Source: Meiothermus ruber DSM 1279 (GTDB taxonomy: Bacteria; Deinococcota; Deinococci; Deinococcales; Thermaceae). Taken from it: 64,000 nucleotides of DNA. A model generated the notes under the pieces. That model was not told the DNA's origin and did not search any database. It saw only the letters and a program-made list of their open reading frames with translations. The stretch covers positions 2,170,001 through 2,234,000 of the forward strand of contig NC_013946.1 in NCBI RefSeq assembly GCF_000024425.1, read 5' to 3'. This document shows positions 51,710 to 60,238 of this stretch, in pieces. How positions within the stretch are numbered: the first letter of the stretch is position 1; each line of letters starts with the position of its first letter. Both the position numbers and the translations under genes were made by a program.

Positions 51710-52363
51710 CTATGGACTGCCGAAGCTGTCCTCCACCACGACGACCTCGAGGGTTTCTCCAGCCAGCAAGCCCACCGCAAACACACTGTAGACCTTGCCC
51801 CCCTCAAAGCCCACCCCCTCGAGCGGTAGCGCAACGGTGCGGGCGCCGGTGGGGCGCACCTCGAGGTTGTACACCCCCGCCGGAACCGTGCCATAGCCCG
51901 AAAGCTGGTTGAAAGCCAGGTTGCGGAAGAGCACCGGCCCGCCTTTGAGGGCCACGTCCACCGCGGGCGCATCCGGCGAAGCATGGATCACGCGCACCTT
52001 GGCCACCCCCTCGGCGGGGGCGATGCGGTCTTCGACCAGGCGGGCCTGGAGGGTGGAGGCCGTGCCCAGGGCCATCACCGTGTAGTACTTGCCTGCCTGC
52101 ACCCGGATGGCCACATCGGCCACCTTGGCGGGGTTCTGCCCGGTGGTCTGCACGGTCAGGGTCAGGCTGCCCGCAGGCACCTCGGCGTAGTAGGTGACGT
52201 CTTTGAAGGCCTGGGCTTCAAACACCTTGTTTCCGCCCGATAGGATGTCCACCGCCGGTGCATCCGGTACCAGGTGGGCGAAGCGCACATAGGCTGTACC
52301 CTCCTGGGCCAGCGCAAAACCAAGTACCAGCACCAAGCCTGCAATCCACCTTTTCCAAAGCAT
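51710..52363 (-). CDS. Secreted DUF4397-domain protein
   Basis: 217 residues with signal peptide IAGLVLVLGFALAQ and SD AAGGAG 7 nt upstream of ATG. Two related units are visible, one starting RFAHLVPDAPAVDILSGG (~27) and the second RVIHASPDAPAVDVALKG (~123); both are DUF4397-like beta-sandwich repeats. Probably a cell-surface protein of structural or adhesive type. It precedes the terminator at 51666 and follows the fasciclin gene's terminator. Confidence 0.88.
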   Translation of the reverse strand: MLWKRWIAGLVLVLGFALAQEGTAYVRFAHLVPDAPAVDILSGGNKVFEAQAFKDVTYYAEVPAGSLTLTVQTTGQNPAKVADVAIRVQAGKYYTVMALGTASTLQARLVEDRIAPAEGVAKVRVIHASPDAPAVDVALKGGPVLFRNLAFNQLSGYGTVPAGVYNLEVRPTGARTVALPLEGVGFEGGKVYSVFAVGLLAGETLEVVVVEDSFGSP

Positions 52364-52463
52364 AGCCTGCTCCTTTCTTCCTGCTGGACTTTCTTCCAGG
52401 GCATGGTATCCCGCGACAGATGGTTCGGAAACCGATCTGGATTACAAACCAACAACCTCAGGA

Positions 52464-52496
52464 CAAAAACAAAGCCCCTGCCAGGCGACAGGGGCT
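52464..52496 (-). terminator. Rho-independent terminator of the fasciclin gene
   Basis: On the minus strand AGCCCCTG (52496-52489), loop TCGCCTGG, CAGGGGCT (52480-52473) followed by TTGTTTTTGT down to 52464. The 8-bp perfect stem and T-rich tail are read on the minus strand. Confidence 0.88.
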
Positions 52497-52511
52497 AAAA
52501 ATTCGGCTCTG

Positions 52512-53006
52512 CTATTTGGGTAGCAAAACCGTATCAATCACGTGAATAATGCCGTTGCTGGCCTGGATATCCACCACAGTAACGGTCGAGTTACCGTTCA
52601 GGATCACCTTGCCATCCTTGACCTCGATGGTCACGCTCTGGCCCTGCACGGTTTTGGCCTCCTTGAGCGTGACCACCTGGCTCGAGGGCACCCGCCCCGC
52701 TACCACGTGGTAGGTGAGCACTTTGGTAAGGGCGGCTTTGTCGGCCAAAAGCTTGTCCAGGTCGGCCTTGGGGATCTTGGCAAAGGCTTCGTTGGTGGGC
52801 GCAAACACCGTGAAAGGGCCTGGGCCCGAGAGGGTTTCCACCAGGCCCGCCGCCTGCACCGCGGCCAGCAGGGTGCTGAAGTTGGGGTTGGTGGCCACTA
52901 TCTGGGCAATGGTCTGGTTCTGGGCGGTGCTCTGGGCGTTGGTCAGGGTGAGGCCCAGCGCGGCCAGGGCTAGGCTACCGACTACCAGCAGGGTTCTTAG
53001 CTTCAT
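52512..53006 (-). CDS. Secreted fasciclin (FAS1) domain protein
   Basis: 164 residues from ATG 53006, with AGGAGG 6 nt upstream. Signal peptide [22 protein letters not shown]. One FAS1 domain: [40 protein letters not shown] and the H-box [16 protein letters not shown], ending [19 protein letters not shown]1 proteins mediate adhesion. Secreted neighbour of the DUF4397 protein; each has its own terminator. Confidence 0.92.
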   Translation of the reverse strand: MKLRTLLVVGSLALAALGLTLTNAQSTAQNQTIAQIVATNPNFSTLLAAVQAAGLVETLSGPGPFTVFAPTNEAFAKIPKADLDKLLADKAALTKVLTYHVVAGRVPSSQVVTLKEAKTVQGQSVTIEVKDGKVILNGNSTVTVVDIQASNGIIHVIDTVLLPK

Positions 53007-53129
53007 ACGTGCCCTCCTGTACTGAAGTTGAGCGGCAGACCCAGGAAGCAACCGCCGAACGAACCTACCCTCAACCTCGAGGTTTAGGGTATCTGTTCAG
53101 CATCAGTACAATATTTGTCCAAGATACGT

Positions 53130-53345
53130 TTAGATTTGTAGGGCGTGCAACAGGTCAAAGAAAAATAAGAATAAGCCTTGGATGGCGATAGCAAGGCCAA
53201 AACCTTTGAGTATCGGCTTTGGACGCATCCACAAACCCAGACCCACCGCCACGTACAGCACATCCAGAGCGGCATTAATCCAGAGCAAACGGCGAAGGTT
53301 GGCCAGGTCGGGCTCGGCCCCCAGCCAGCCCACATAGGCGATGAT
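53130..53345 (-). pseudogene. Truncated DUF6992-like membrane protein remnant
   Basis: Reading on the minus strand gives a block with YVGWLGAEPDLANLRRLLW, INAALDVLYVAVGLGLW and GFGLAIAIQGLFLFFFDLLHAL, which matches the C-terminal ~70 residues of the 176-residue protein at 20758-21288 ([19 protein letters not shown] etc.). The N-terminal ~105 residues are missing; the upstream in-frame stretch (to 53411) has no resemblance and reads into the mrp promoter. It is interpreted as a gene remnant left after a truncation. Confidence 0.7.
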
Positions 53346-53474
53346 ATCGAGCAACTGTGATGCGAGGCGGAACTTTTTACAGTGCAGTAGTTGACAAAAT
53401 TGTGTTACCAATCCCCTGTAATGTGATTCCAGCCCCGTTCATGAAAGCATTTCCAGGGATAATCTGAATACGAG

Positions 53475-54524
53475 ATGAGTGCGCTCAGCGAAGCCCAGGT
53501 ACTGGAAACCCTTAAAACCGTCCACGACCCCGAGCTACACAAGGATCTGGTATCGCTGGGGATGGTTGAGCAAATTGCCGTGCAAGGCACCAAGGCCGCG
53601 ATCAAGATCAACCTCACCACACCAGCCTGCCCGCTCAAAGAAAAAATCGAGGGGGATATACGCCTGGCCCTTAGCAAGATCGGTGCGACCGAGGTCGAGG
53701 TGCACTTTGGCGCCCAGGTACGTGGGCCGCAAAACCTGCCCCTACCCGGCATCAAGCACATCATAGCGATTGGCTCGGGCAAAGGGGGCGTGGGCAAAAG
53801 CACGGTCGCGGCCAACCTGGCCGTGGCACTGGCCCAGGAAGGGGCTCGAGTAGGCCTACTGGATGCCGATATCTACGGCCCCAGCCAGGCCCAGATGTTT
53901 GGCACCCAGGGCGAAAAGCTGCGCGTGGACGAGCAAAAGCGGATGGTGCCCTTGGAGCGCTACGGCGTTAAGCTCATCAGCATCGCCAACATCGTGCCGC
54001 CGGGCCAGGCCATGGTCTGGCGCGGCCCCATTTTGCACGGCACCCTCAAGCAGTTCCTGCAGGAGGTGGCCTGGGGCGAGCTCGACTATCTGATGGTGGA
54101 TCTGCCCCCTGGCACGGGGGATGTGCAGCTTTCGCTTGCGCAGCTCACCCGGCTTTCGGGGGGTGTGATTGTCACTACCCCGCAGGATGTGGCTCGCATT
54201 GATGCCGAGCGGGCCCTGGACATGTTCAAGCGGGTGCAGGTTAGCATCCTGGGCGTTATCGAGAACATGTCGTTTTTCGAACAAAACGGGCAGAAAACCT
54301 ACATCTTCGGACAGGGTGGGGGCCGCAAGATGGCCGAACAGCACAACACCGCCTTCCTGGGGGAAATTCCCATTGCGCTCTCGGTGCGCGAGGGGGGCGA
54401 CAGCGGTGTACCGGTGCTGATTGGGGCACCCGATTCGCCCGAGGCGTTGGCTTTCCGTCAGGCGGCGCGGAATCTGGCGGGTCAGCTGTCGGTGCAGTCC
54501 TACATGCTGCTGCCGATGGCATAG
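53475..54524 (+). CDS. mrp: Mrp/NBP35-family iron-sulfur cluster carrier ATPase (ApbC)
   Basis: 349 residues. The N-terminal MIP18/DUF59 domain (~1-90, VHDPELHKDLVSLGMVEQIA) is fused to the P-loop ATPase with the deviant Walker A IGSGKGGVGKSTVAANL (~98) and DLPPGTGDVQLSL. It is expected to hold and transfer [4Fe-4S] clusters in the cytoplasm. The CxxC found in many relatives after GVIENMS is absent here (SFFEQNGQKTYIFG), so cluster binding would have to use other residues. It is followed 7 bp later by a regulator with possible Fe-S-binding cysteines. Confidence 0.92.
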   Translation: MSALSEAQVLETLKTVHDPELHKDLVSLGMVEQIAVQGTKAAIKINLTTPACPLKEKIEGDIRLALSKIGATEVEVHFGAQVRGPQNLPLPGIKHIIAIGSGKGGVGKSTVAANLAVALAQEGARVGLLDADIYGPSQAQMFGTQGEKLRVDEQKRMVPLERYGVKLISIANIVPPGQAMVWRGPILHGTLKQFLQEVAWGELDYLMVDLPPGTGDVQLSLAQLTRLSGGVIVTTPQDVARIDAERALDMFKRVQVSILGVIENMSFFEQNGQKTYIFGQGGGRKMAEQHNTAFLGEIPIALSVREGGDSGVPVLIGAPDSPEALAFRQAARNLAGQLSVQSYMLLPMA

Positions 54525-54531
54525 GAGCGTT

Positions 54532-55143
54532 ATGGCTTTGGGGATGGGCGAAACCAAGCTGCGGATTCTGGAAACCCTGCGCTCGAGGGCCTGTTGCGCG
54601 GGTTCGCTGGCTGAGTCGCTGGGCATCTCGAAGGTAGCCGTACACCGCCACCTCGAGGATCTCGAGCGCGAAGGGCTGGTGCGGGCCCGCCTGGAAAAAA
54701 ACGAGGGCCGGGGCCGTCCCAAGCAGGTTTACCAGGCCGTAGACGAGCAGGCCCCTTACGCCCAGATGTGCGCCGATGTGCTGACCCATCTCAAAGAGCT
54801 CTTCGGGGAAGGGCTGGTGCTGGAGGTGCTGACCCGGCGCAACAACAAGCTGCTCGAGGAACTGGCCCCGCATATGGAAGGCCTGAGCCTCGAGCAAAAG
54901 ATTTACCGCCTGGCCGAGTTTCTAACCCAGCAAGGCTATCAGGCCAGCTTTTACCAGGAAAACGGGGCCTGGTACCTGGAGCAGGCCCGCTGCCCCAAAC
55001 TGGCGCTTTCCCTCGAGCACGGCGAGCTTTGCCAGAGCGAGCTCGAGCTATACCAGCAGCTCCTGGGGGTGCCGGTGATCCGCGAAGAGCGCATCTCAGC
55101 GGGGGGCCAGTGCTGCCGCTACCGCATCGAGGCCCAGGGTTAG
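54532..55143 (+). CDS. Helix-turn-helix regulator, SufR-like
   Basis: 203 residues from ATG 54532, AGGAG 4 nt upstream. The N-terminal winged helix LRSRACCAGSLAESLGISKV and AVHRHLEDLEREGLVRAR resembles DeoR/SufR-type repressors. The C-terminal half carries conserved-looking cysteines at ~154 (ARCPKLALS), ~167 (HGELCQSEL) and ~194-195 (GGQCCRYRI), spaced much as in SufR, where they hold an Fe-S cluster that controls suf genes. Placement directly after mrp supports a role in sensing Fe-S or redox status. Targets are not visible. Confidence 0.78.
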   Translation: MALGMGETKLRILETLRSRACCAGSLAESLGISKVAVHRHLEDLEREGLVRARLEKNEGRGRPKQVYQAVDEQAPYAQMCADVLTHLKELFGEGLVLEVLTRRNNKLLEELAPHMEGLSLEQKIYRLAEFLTQQGYQASFYQENGAWYLEQARCPKLALSLEHGELCQSELELYQQLLGVPVIREERISAGGQCCRYRIEAQG

Positions 55144-55431
55144 ACCGCCCAATCGAGCAAAGCTTTTTGGCAGGCCAATATAACCAGATGCCCATCGGTT
55201 GAAAAGCCTCGCAAGGGTTTTTGGGTTTCCTATAAAAAATGTTCAGATTCGGTTATTGATGGGAAATCGCTGGTTTTTCCCAAAAAATGCCCTGTGGCTG
55301 GCGCCTCTGCAAACATCGCTGCGCGGCTTCTGCAACGGTTCAGATAACCGAAGGGGCGTCATGGGTTTTGCTATCGTTGGATTAGCAGGGGATGGGTTGC
55401 ATGGCAGCTGCAAGAATGAGGGGCGTTCAGT
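55144..55431. other. 288-bp intergenic leader region before the EAL-GGDEF operon
   Basis: No gene. A TATAAA box lies at 55231-55236. Downstream are a 9-bp inverted pair TTCGGTTAT (55248-55256) and ATAACCGAA (55344-55352) closing a region that holds TGGGAAA (55260-55266)/TTTCCCA (55276-55282) and further short stems. The last ~80 bp contain GAGGGG before ATG 55432. The layout suggests a structured 5' leader. Confidence 0.5.
55231..55352 (+). ncRNA. Candidate structured leader RNA (cis-regulatory)
   Basis: TATAAA (55231-55236) would place the transcript start near 55243, just before a perfect 9-bp helix (55248-55256 with 55344-55352) that closes over a 7-bp hairpin (55260-55266 with 55276-55282) and a GC-rich segment. 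The same TTCAGAT word precedes both arms of the closing helix. It resembles a multistem regulatory leader, but it does not match the conserved cores of c-di-GMP riboswitches known to me. Confidence 0.35.
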
Positions 55432-57612
55432 ATGCCTGATTTGAATTTTCACATTAAGGCGAGCCCGGGCCTGGAACCGCTCGACCTATCCCAGGGCATT
55501 ATGGTGCTACAGACCGACCTCGAGGGGCGTTTTGTCTATGCCAATCGGGCCTACCTGCAGTATATGGGGCTGCAAGCCCTGCCGATTGGGGCCAGCGCGC
55601 TGGAGCATACCGACCCCAGGGACGTACCGACGGTTATAGAGGTGGTGCATCGGGCCCTGGAGAACCCCCACCAGACCTTCTGGGTAGAGTTCAGCAAGCC
55701 AACCCGCAAACCCTGGAACCGCAGCCGCTGGGAGTTTATGGCGCTGCTGGATCAGCACGGAAAGCCGGTGGGCATACAGTGCATCGGTTTTGATATCAGC
55801 GATGCCTACCGCCGGGCCCGTTTCCAGGGGGCCTCGCTCGAGCTGCTGGCCTCGGGGCTCAAGGAGACGCTTTCCCCCGAAGAGGTGCTGCAACGGGCCC
55901 TGGAGGCTGCTTTCAAGGTTGTGCCGGTCGCCCAGGCCGGCAGCGCCACCCTGCTCCAGCCCGACGGATGCTTCCGCTTTGTGGCGGCCAAAGGCTACGA
56001 CCTGGAAGCCCTGCAAAAGGTCTATCTGCACCCGCGGGAACCCCTTTCGCTGAGCCAGCACATCCAGGCCCGGGTGTTTACCCAGATCGACATCGCCCGC
56101 TTCAACCAACAGCTCGACCCCGAGCGGCGGGCCATCATAGAAGGCCCTGGGCGCGTCGGTAGCATCCAGGCCATGCTGGCAACCCCGGTGGTGGTTAAAG
56201 GGATGGCGCGCGCCTACCTGTACCTCGACCACTTTGAACGCCCCGACGCTTTCGACGAACTCGACCTGCGCCACCTGGAGGGGCTGGCCCACCACGTGGC
56301 CTGGCTGCTGTACGGGAACGAGCTGCGCAACGAAGTCCAGTACAGCCGCCAGCATGACCCCCAGACCGGTCTGCTCAATCTGTATGGTCTCAGAACCACG
56401 CTGGCCCTTTTATCGCCCGCCCCTCGAGCCCTGCTGGCGCTGCACTGCCGCTCCCTGGAACGCGTCCGGCGGCTCGAGGGCGAGGCCACCTGGCTGGCCG
56501 TGATTCACAGCCTCGCCGAGGCGATGCAGGCCGAGCTGCGGTCAACCGATCACCTGGCCTTCGAGCGGGGCATCTTCTGGCTGGTGCTGGAGGGGGTTGA
56601 TAACCCCACCACCACCCAGGCCGTGCTAACGCGGCTACAGGTGCGCGTGCGCGAACAACTGGCGGCCCGCTGGCCCCAGCTCGACTTCAGCCCACGGGTG
56701 GGGGTGGCTTTTGCCCAGCCGGGCAGCACCCCGCTCGAACTTCCTCAAGCCGCCGAAATCGCCCTGGAGCAAGCCCAGCCCGGGCAGGTACGCTTTTACG
56801 ATCCCGCGCTGGTAAAGAGCACCCTCGAAGAAGACTGGCTGCACCAGGCCCTGGGGCAGGCCCTGCGGCCGCTTAAGTCGGGGGGAACGCCCCTGGGCTT
56901 TTTTCTGCACTATCAGCCCATCCGCACCCTGGAGGATCGGCGCCTGCAGCACCTCGAGGCCCTGCTGCGCTGGCAGCACCCCAAGCGGGGCCCGATCTCA
57001 CCGGCCCTGTTTTTACCCATCGCCGAGGAGGAGGGCTGGATGGTGGAGCTGGGGGGGTGGGTTTTAACCGAAGCCATCGCGCGCGCGGCCCAGTGGGGCA
57101 TACCGATTGCGGTCAATCTGTCGGGCAGCCAGCTCGAGCCGAGTCTGCCCGAACGCATCGCCGGTCTGCTACAGCGCCACGGCCTGGCTCCCCAGCACCT
57201 GATCCTCGAGGTCACCGAGCAGGTAGCGCTGAACGAAACCAACCTTGCGGTGCTGCGCCAACTGGCCCGGCAGGGGCACCCCCTCTACCTCGACGATTTC
57301 GGCAGCGGGTTTTCCTCTCTGGAGCGCATCACCAGCCTACCCCTGGCGGCCATCAAGCTGGGCCAGGGATTCGTCAAAAACCTCGGCCCCAACCCCCGCG
57401 CCGATACCTCCGAGGCCCGCCTGATGCGCGCCGTGCAGGCCATAGGCCATGGCCTCAGGCTCAAGGTGATTGTGGAAGGCATCGAGACCGAGGCCCAGTA
57501 CCGCTTCCTTCTGGCCGAAGGTTTTTCCCTGGGGCAGGGCTATCTGCTGGGCCGGCCTGCAGCAATCGAGTCCAGCGAGCAGCTACAGGCCATGCGCAGA
57601 GGGGACGCATGA
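55432..57612 (+). CDS. PAS-GAF-(degenerate GGDEF)-EAL c-di-GMP phosphodiesterase
   Basis: 726 residues, soluble. A PAS domain (~15-125, VLQTDLEGRFVYANRAYLQY), a GAF domain (~140-300), a GGDEF-like domain (~310-450) and an EAL domain (~470-720) are seen. In the GGDEF part the active-site motif is replaced by RGIFW although the inhibitory RxxD (RSTD) is kept, so it cannot make c-di-GMP but might bind it. EAL residues are present: EALLRWQHP, VNLSGSQL, EVTEQVAL, YLDDFGSGFSSL, EGIETEAQ and GQGYLLGRP; KID is changed to KLG. Its stop overlaps the next GGDEF gene by 4 bp. Confidence 0.88.
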   Translation: MPDLNFHIKASPGLEPLDLSQGIMVLQTDLEGRFVYANRAYLQYMGLQALPIGASALEHTDPRDVPTVIEVVHRALENPHQTFWVEFSKPTRKPWNRSRWEFMALLDQHGKPVGIQCIGFDISDAYRRARFQGASLELLASGLKETLSPEEVLQRALEAAFKVVPVAQAGSATLLQPDGCFRFVAAKGYDLEALQKVYLHPREPLSLSQHIQARVFTQIDIARFNQQLDPERRAIIEGPGRVGSIQAMLATPVVVKGMARAYLYLDHFERPDAFDELDLRHLEGLAHHVAWLLYGNELRNEVQYSRQHDPQTGLLNLYGLRTTLALLSPAPRALLALHCRSLERVRRLEGEATWLAVIHSLAEAMQAELRSTDHLAFERGIFWLVLEGVDNPTTTQAVLTRLQVRVREQLAARWPQLDFSPRVGVAFAQPGSTPLELPQAAEIALEQAQPGQVRFYDPALVKSTLEEDWLHQALGQALRPLKSGGTPLGFFLHYQPIRTLEDRRLQHLEALLRWQHPKRGPISPALFLPIAEEEGWMVELGGWVLTEAIARAAQWGIPIAVNLSGSQLEPSLPERIAGLLQRHGLAPQHLILEVTEQVALNETNLAVLRQLARQGHPLYLDDFGSGFSSLERITSLPLAAIKLGQGFVKNLGPNPRADTSEARLMRAVQAIGHGLRLKVIVEGIETEAQYRFLLAEGFSLGQGYLLGRPAAIESSEQLQAMRRGDA

Positions 57613-59876
57613 ACCGGGCCTTCAGTTGGTCAGCGGTTAATCTGGTCTACGGGGCAATTGCCGCCTCTGCCCTGATTTTTACGTTTTTTTCGGATTTCCT
57701 GGGTGCGCAGCCCTCGTACAAGCTCCCCTTCCTCATGATTTTTACAGCGACCACGGCCAGCATCTATGGCCTCAAATGGGGGTTCGCGGCCGGCATACTA
57801 TCGGCCGTGCTGCTGGCCCGCCTCGCCGGGCTTCAGGCGTGGGATGGTTTGCTGCTGTTGCTATCGGTGCTCATCGCCAACGGCATCGGGGGGAGCCTGC
57901 GCAGGGCCCACCGCCACGCCAGAATGCTGGCCCGGAGCCATCAGCTTCTTGCAGAGGCCCTGGAGGTTTTGCCAGCCCTGGAACACCGGCAGGCTCTCCT
58001 GGCCAGCCTTCCCGAGCACCTTACCAAGTTTGTGTCGGGCGGCCACGCCAGCGTATGGCTGCCCCAAAAACACACCCTGCGCCTGCTCGCCAGCGTCCCG
58101 ACGCTCGGCGCACAGGAGATCTCGGCCGAGGGGGTGGTGGGCCGGGCCTTCCGCGAAGGCCGGCCCCAGTACGTGCCCGACGTACGCCAGGAACCCAGTT
58201 TCATCGCAGCCCCTGGCATCAACACCCTGGCCGAGCTGGCCCTCCCGCTGTTCGAACGGGGCGAGGTGGTGGCGGTGTTCAACCTGGAAACCGAGCGGCC
58301 TTTCTGGCCGGAGGAGGTCGATGGGCTGATCCGTTTTGCCGAGACGGTGAGCCTGCACCTCGACCGCCTGGCCGACCTCGAGGCCCGTCGCCTGCTCTCC
58401 GACCTCTCGGTGGAGCTGCACAAGGTGACCTCCCTCGAGGAGGCCTCGGAGATGGCCCTTTCCCTCCTGCTGCAGGGCCTGTCGCTCAGGGCGGGGGTGG
58501 TCTGGGAGGTGCGGGGGGCGCGGATGCAGGCGCTGGCCCATGCAGGTGTAGACGAGCCCACCCTGCTGGAGGTTTTGCGGGAGGGCCTGCCCTACGGTCA
58601 GGGCCGGGCCTGGGACGTGTACGCCTCGGGTAAACCGTTCTTCACCCAGCGCTACGCGGAAGAACCGGGGGGGGTGCAGGCTTTGCAGGCCCTGGGCTGG
58701 CGCACCTTTGCGGCGCACCCCATCCCGACCCCTGGCTCCCCGCGCAGCCGCTACATCCTGGTGGTGGGCACACCCCCGGAAAGAAACTGGCGCAAGGCCG
58801 AGCAGGAGCTGCTCTTGCTCTTCTGTCGCACGCTGGGCATCGGGTTTGAACGCCTGATAGAGAAGGGCCGCCATGAAGGCGTCAGCCGTCTGGTGCAGGC
58901 CCTTTTGCAGCAGCCCTCGGAAAACCTTTACCAGATGGTGCTCGAAGAAGCCATCCAGCAGGTGCCGGGCAGTGAGGCCGGAAGCCTGATGGTGCTCGAG
59001 AACGGGCTATACCGCTATAAAGCGGCCGTGGGTTTCGACCTCGAGGGGTTGCAGGCCGCCCCCAGCACGGCCGCCGATATGCTCAACTGGTACGGCCTGG
59101 GTGAGGAGCGCTTGCACCAGGGCGAGCCCCGCATCCTGAGCGGCGAGACCACCCCCATTTACGAGGTCAGCCATCGGACTGCGCCGCCCGCAGTTGTGAA
59201 TGGGGCCGGCAGGGTGCACGAGATTCAGGCCAACCTGTGCCTGCCCATCGCCTTTCGGGGGGAGGTGCTGGCCTACCTCAACCTGGACAACCTGCACGAC
59301 CCACAGGCCTTCGGCGAGGATAGCCTGCGCGCCGCCCAGTTCTTTGCGGCTCCGCTAGCCACCCTTCTGCACGACAGCAAAACCCACCGCCTCCTGGAGG
59401 AGGCCGCCCTCACCGACCCCCTGACCAGACTGCCCAACCGCCGGGCCTTCGACAAAGCGCTGGCGGAAGAGCTCGAGCGGGCCGTCCGGTACGGCTACCC
59501 ATTGTCTTTGATCGTGATGGATCTGAAAGGGTTCAAGGCGGTCAACGACCGGCTGGGCCACCCCACCGGGGATCTGGCCCTCATCCGGGTGGCCGAGCTG
59601 TTGGAAAAGGAGCGTCGCTCGGGCGACTACCTTTTCCGCTGGGGCGGCGACGAGTTCGCGGCCATCTTTCCGCACACCGATAAGGCCGAGGCGGTGGCGG
59701 TTACCACCCGCTACGCCCAGATCATCGAGTCCATCTGCTTCAACGGGTTGCGCTTGGGGGTCAACATCGGTCTGGCCGCCTACCCCGAAGACGGGGGGAG
59801 CCCAGAAAAGCTGCTCAGCACTGCGGACAGCCGCATGTACGAGGCCAAAGCCATGGGTGTGCCGTTGAAGTCCTGA
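57609..59876 (+). CDS. Membrane diguanylate cyclase: TM-GAF repeats-GGDEF
   Basis: 755 residues from ATG 57609 with AGAGGGG upstream; the start overlaps the preceding stop. Two or more N-terminal hydrophobic segments (ALIFTFFSDFLG, FLMIFTATTASIYGLKWGFA, LLLLLSVLIANGIGGSL), then GAF-type domains (~110-250, ~260-400, ~415-580) and a C-terminal GGDEF domain with intact FRWGGDEFAAIF and RxxD inhibitory site (RSGD, five residues earlier). It should synthesise c-di-GMP in response to GAF ligands, and pairs with the phosphodiesterase encoded just upstream. Confidence 0.9.
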   Translation: MNRAFSWSAVNLVYGAIAASALIFTFFSDFLGAQPSYKLPFLMIFTATTASIYGLKWGFAAGILSAVLLARLAGLQAWDGLLLLLSVLIANGIGGSLRRAHRHARMLARSHQLLAEALEVLPALEHRQALLASLPEHLTKFVSGGHASVWLPQKHTLRLLASVPTLGAQEISAEGVVGRAFREGRPQYVPDVRQEPSFIAAPGINTLAELALPLFERGEVVAVFNLETERPFWPEEVDGLIRFAETVSLHLDRLADLEARRLLSDLSVELHKVTSLEEASEMALSLLLQGLSLRAGVVWEVRGARMQALAHAGVDEPTLLEVLREGLPYGQGRAWDVYASGKPFFTQRYAEEPGGVQALQALGWRTFAAHPIPTPGSPRSRYILVVGTPPERNWRKAEQELLLLFCRTLGIGFERLIEKGRHEGVSRLVQALLQQPSENLYQMVLEEAIQQVPGSEAGSLMVLENGLYRYKAAVGFDLEGLQAAPSTAADMLNWYGLGEERLHQGEPRILSGETTPIYEVSHRTAPPAVVNGAGRVHEIQANLCLPIAFRGEVLAYLNLDNLHDPQAFGEDSLRAAQFFAAPLATLLHDSKTHRLLEEAALTDPLTRLPNRRAFDKALAEELERAVRYGYPLSLIVMDLKGFKAVNDRLGHPTGDLALIRVAELLEKERRSGDYLFRWGGDEFAAIFPHTDKAEAVAVTTRYAQIIESICFNGLRLGVNIGLAAYPEDGGSPEKLLSTADSRMYEAKAMGVPLKS

Positions 59877-59921
59877 CAAACCCTCATGCAATTTGGGGTG
59901 GCTCGAGGTATCACGGTCTGG

Positions 59922-60230
59922 ATGATGCGCGTTCTATTCTGCTGCCTGGTGGCCTTGCTGGCCCTATCGGCCTGTGCGCCCAGCGTTACCGAGGTGCGGC
60001 GCTTCGATTTGATTGTGCAGAACCAGTGCACCGGCCCCAACCAGACGGTGTTTTTCTACATCAACGGAGAGTTTATCGGAACTGTGCGGGGCTCGAGGCT
60101 CTTTCCCAGCCTGCGCGAAGGCCGCTACGAGCTGCGGGCCGAGGGCACCCAGCCCGGCCAGCCGGGCCATCTGCGCTTTAGCCGCAACCTGGTACTCAAC
60201 AAGGACACCGTCTGGACGCTGTGTCCGTAG
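59922..60230 (+). CDS. Small predicted lipoprotein
   Basis: 102 residues from ATG 59922 (an upstream in-frame start is less likely). Lipobox LLALSAC. The mature part is ~80 residues with QNQCTGPNQTVFFYINGEFI and ends TVWTLCP, a possible disulphide. A beta-rich fold such as a PEGA-like or carboxypeptidase-regulatory domain is possible (NGEFIGTVRGSRLFPSLREG). No family assigned. It ends 8 bp before the convergent helicase stop. Confidence 0.65.
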   Translation: MMRVLFCCLVALLALSACAPSVTEVRRFDLIVQNQCTGPNQTVFFYINGEFIGTVRGSRLFPSLREGRYELRAEGTQPGQPGHLRFSRNLVLNKDTVWTLCP

Positions 60231-60238
60231 GGTTGGGT

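Noticed and set aside
53346-53411. Upstream part of the DUF6992 remnant frame
   Set aside because: The residues have no similarity to the family and the stretch reads into the mrp promoter region.
55231-55352. Known c-di-GMP riboswitch (class I or II)
   Set aside because: The conserved cores and the tetraloop-receptor features are not seen; only generic pairing is present.
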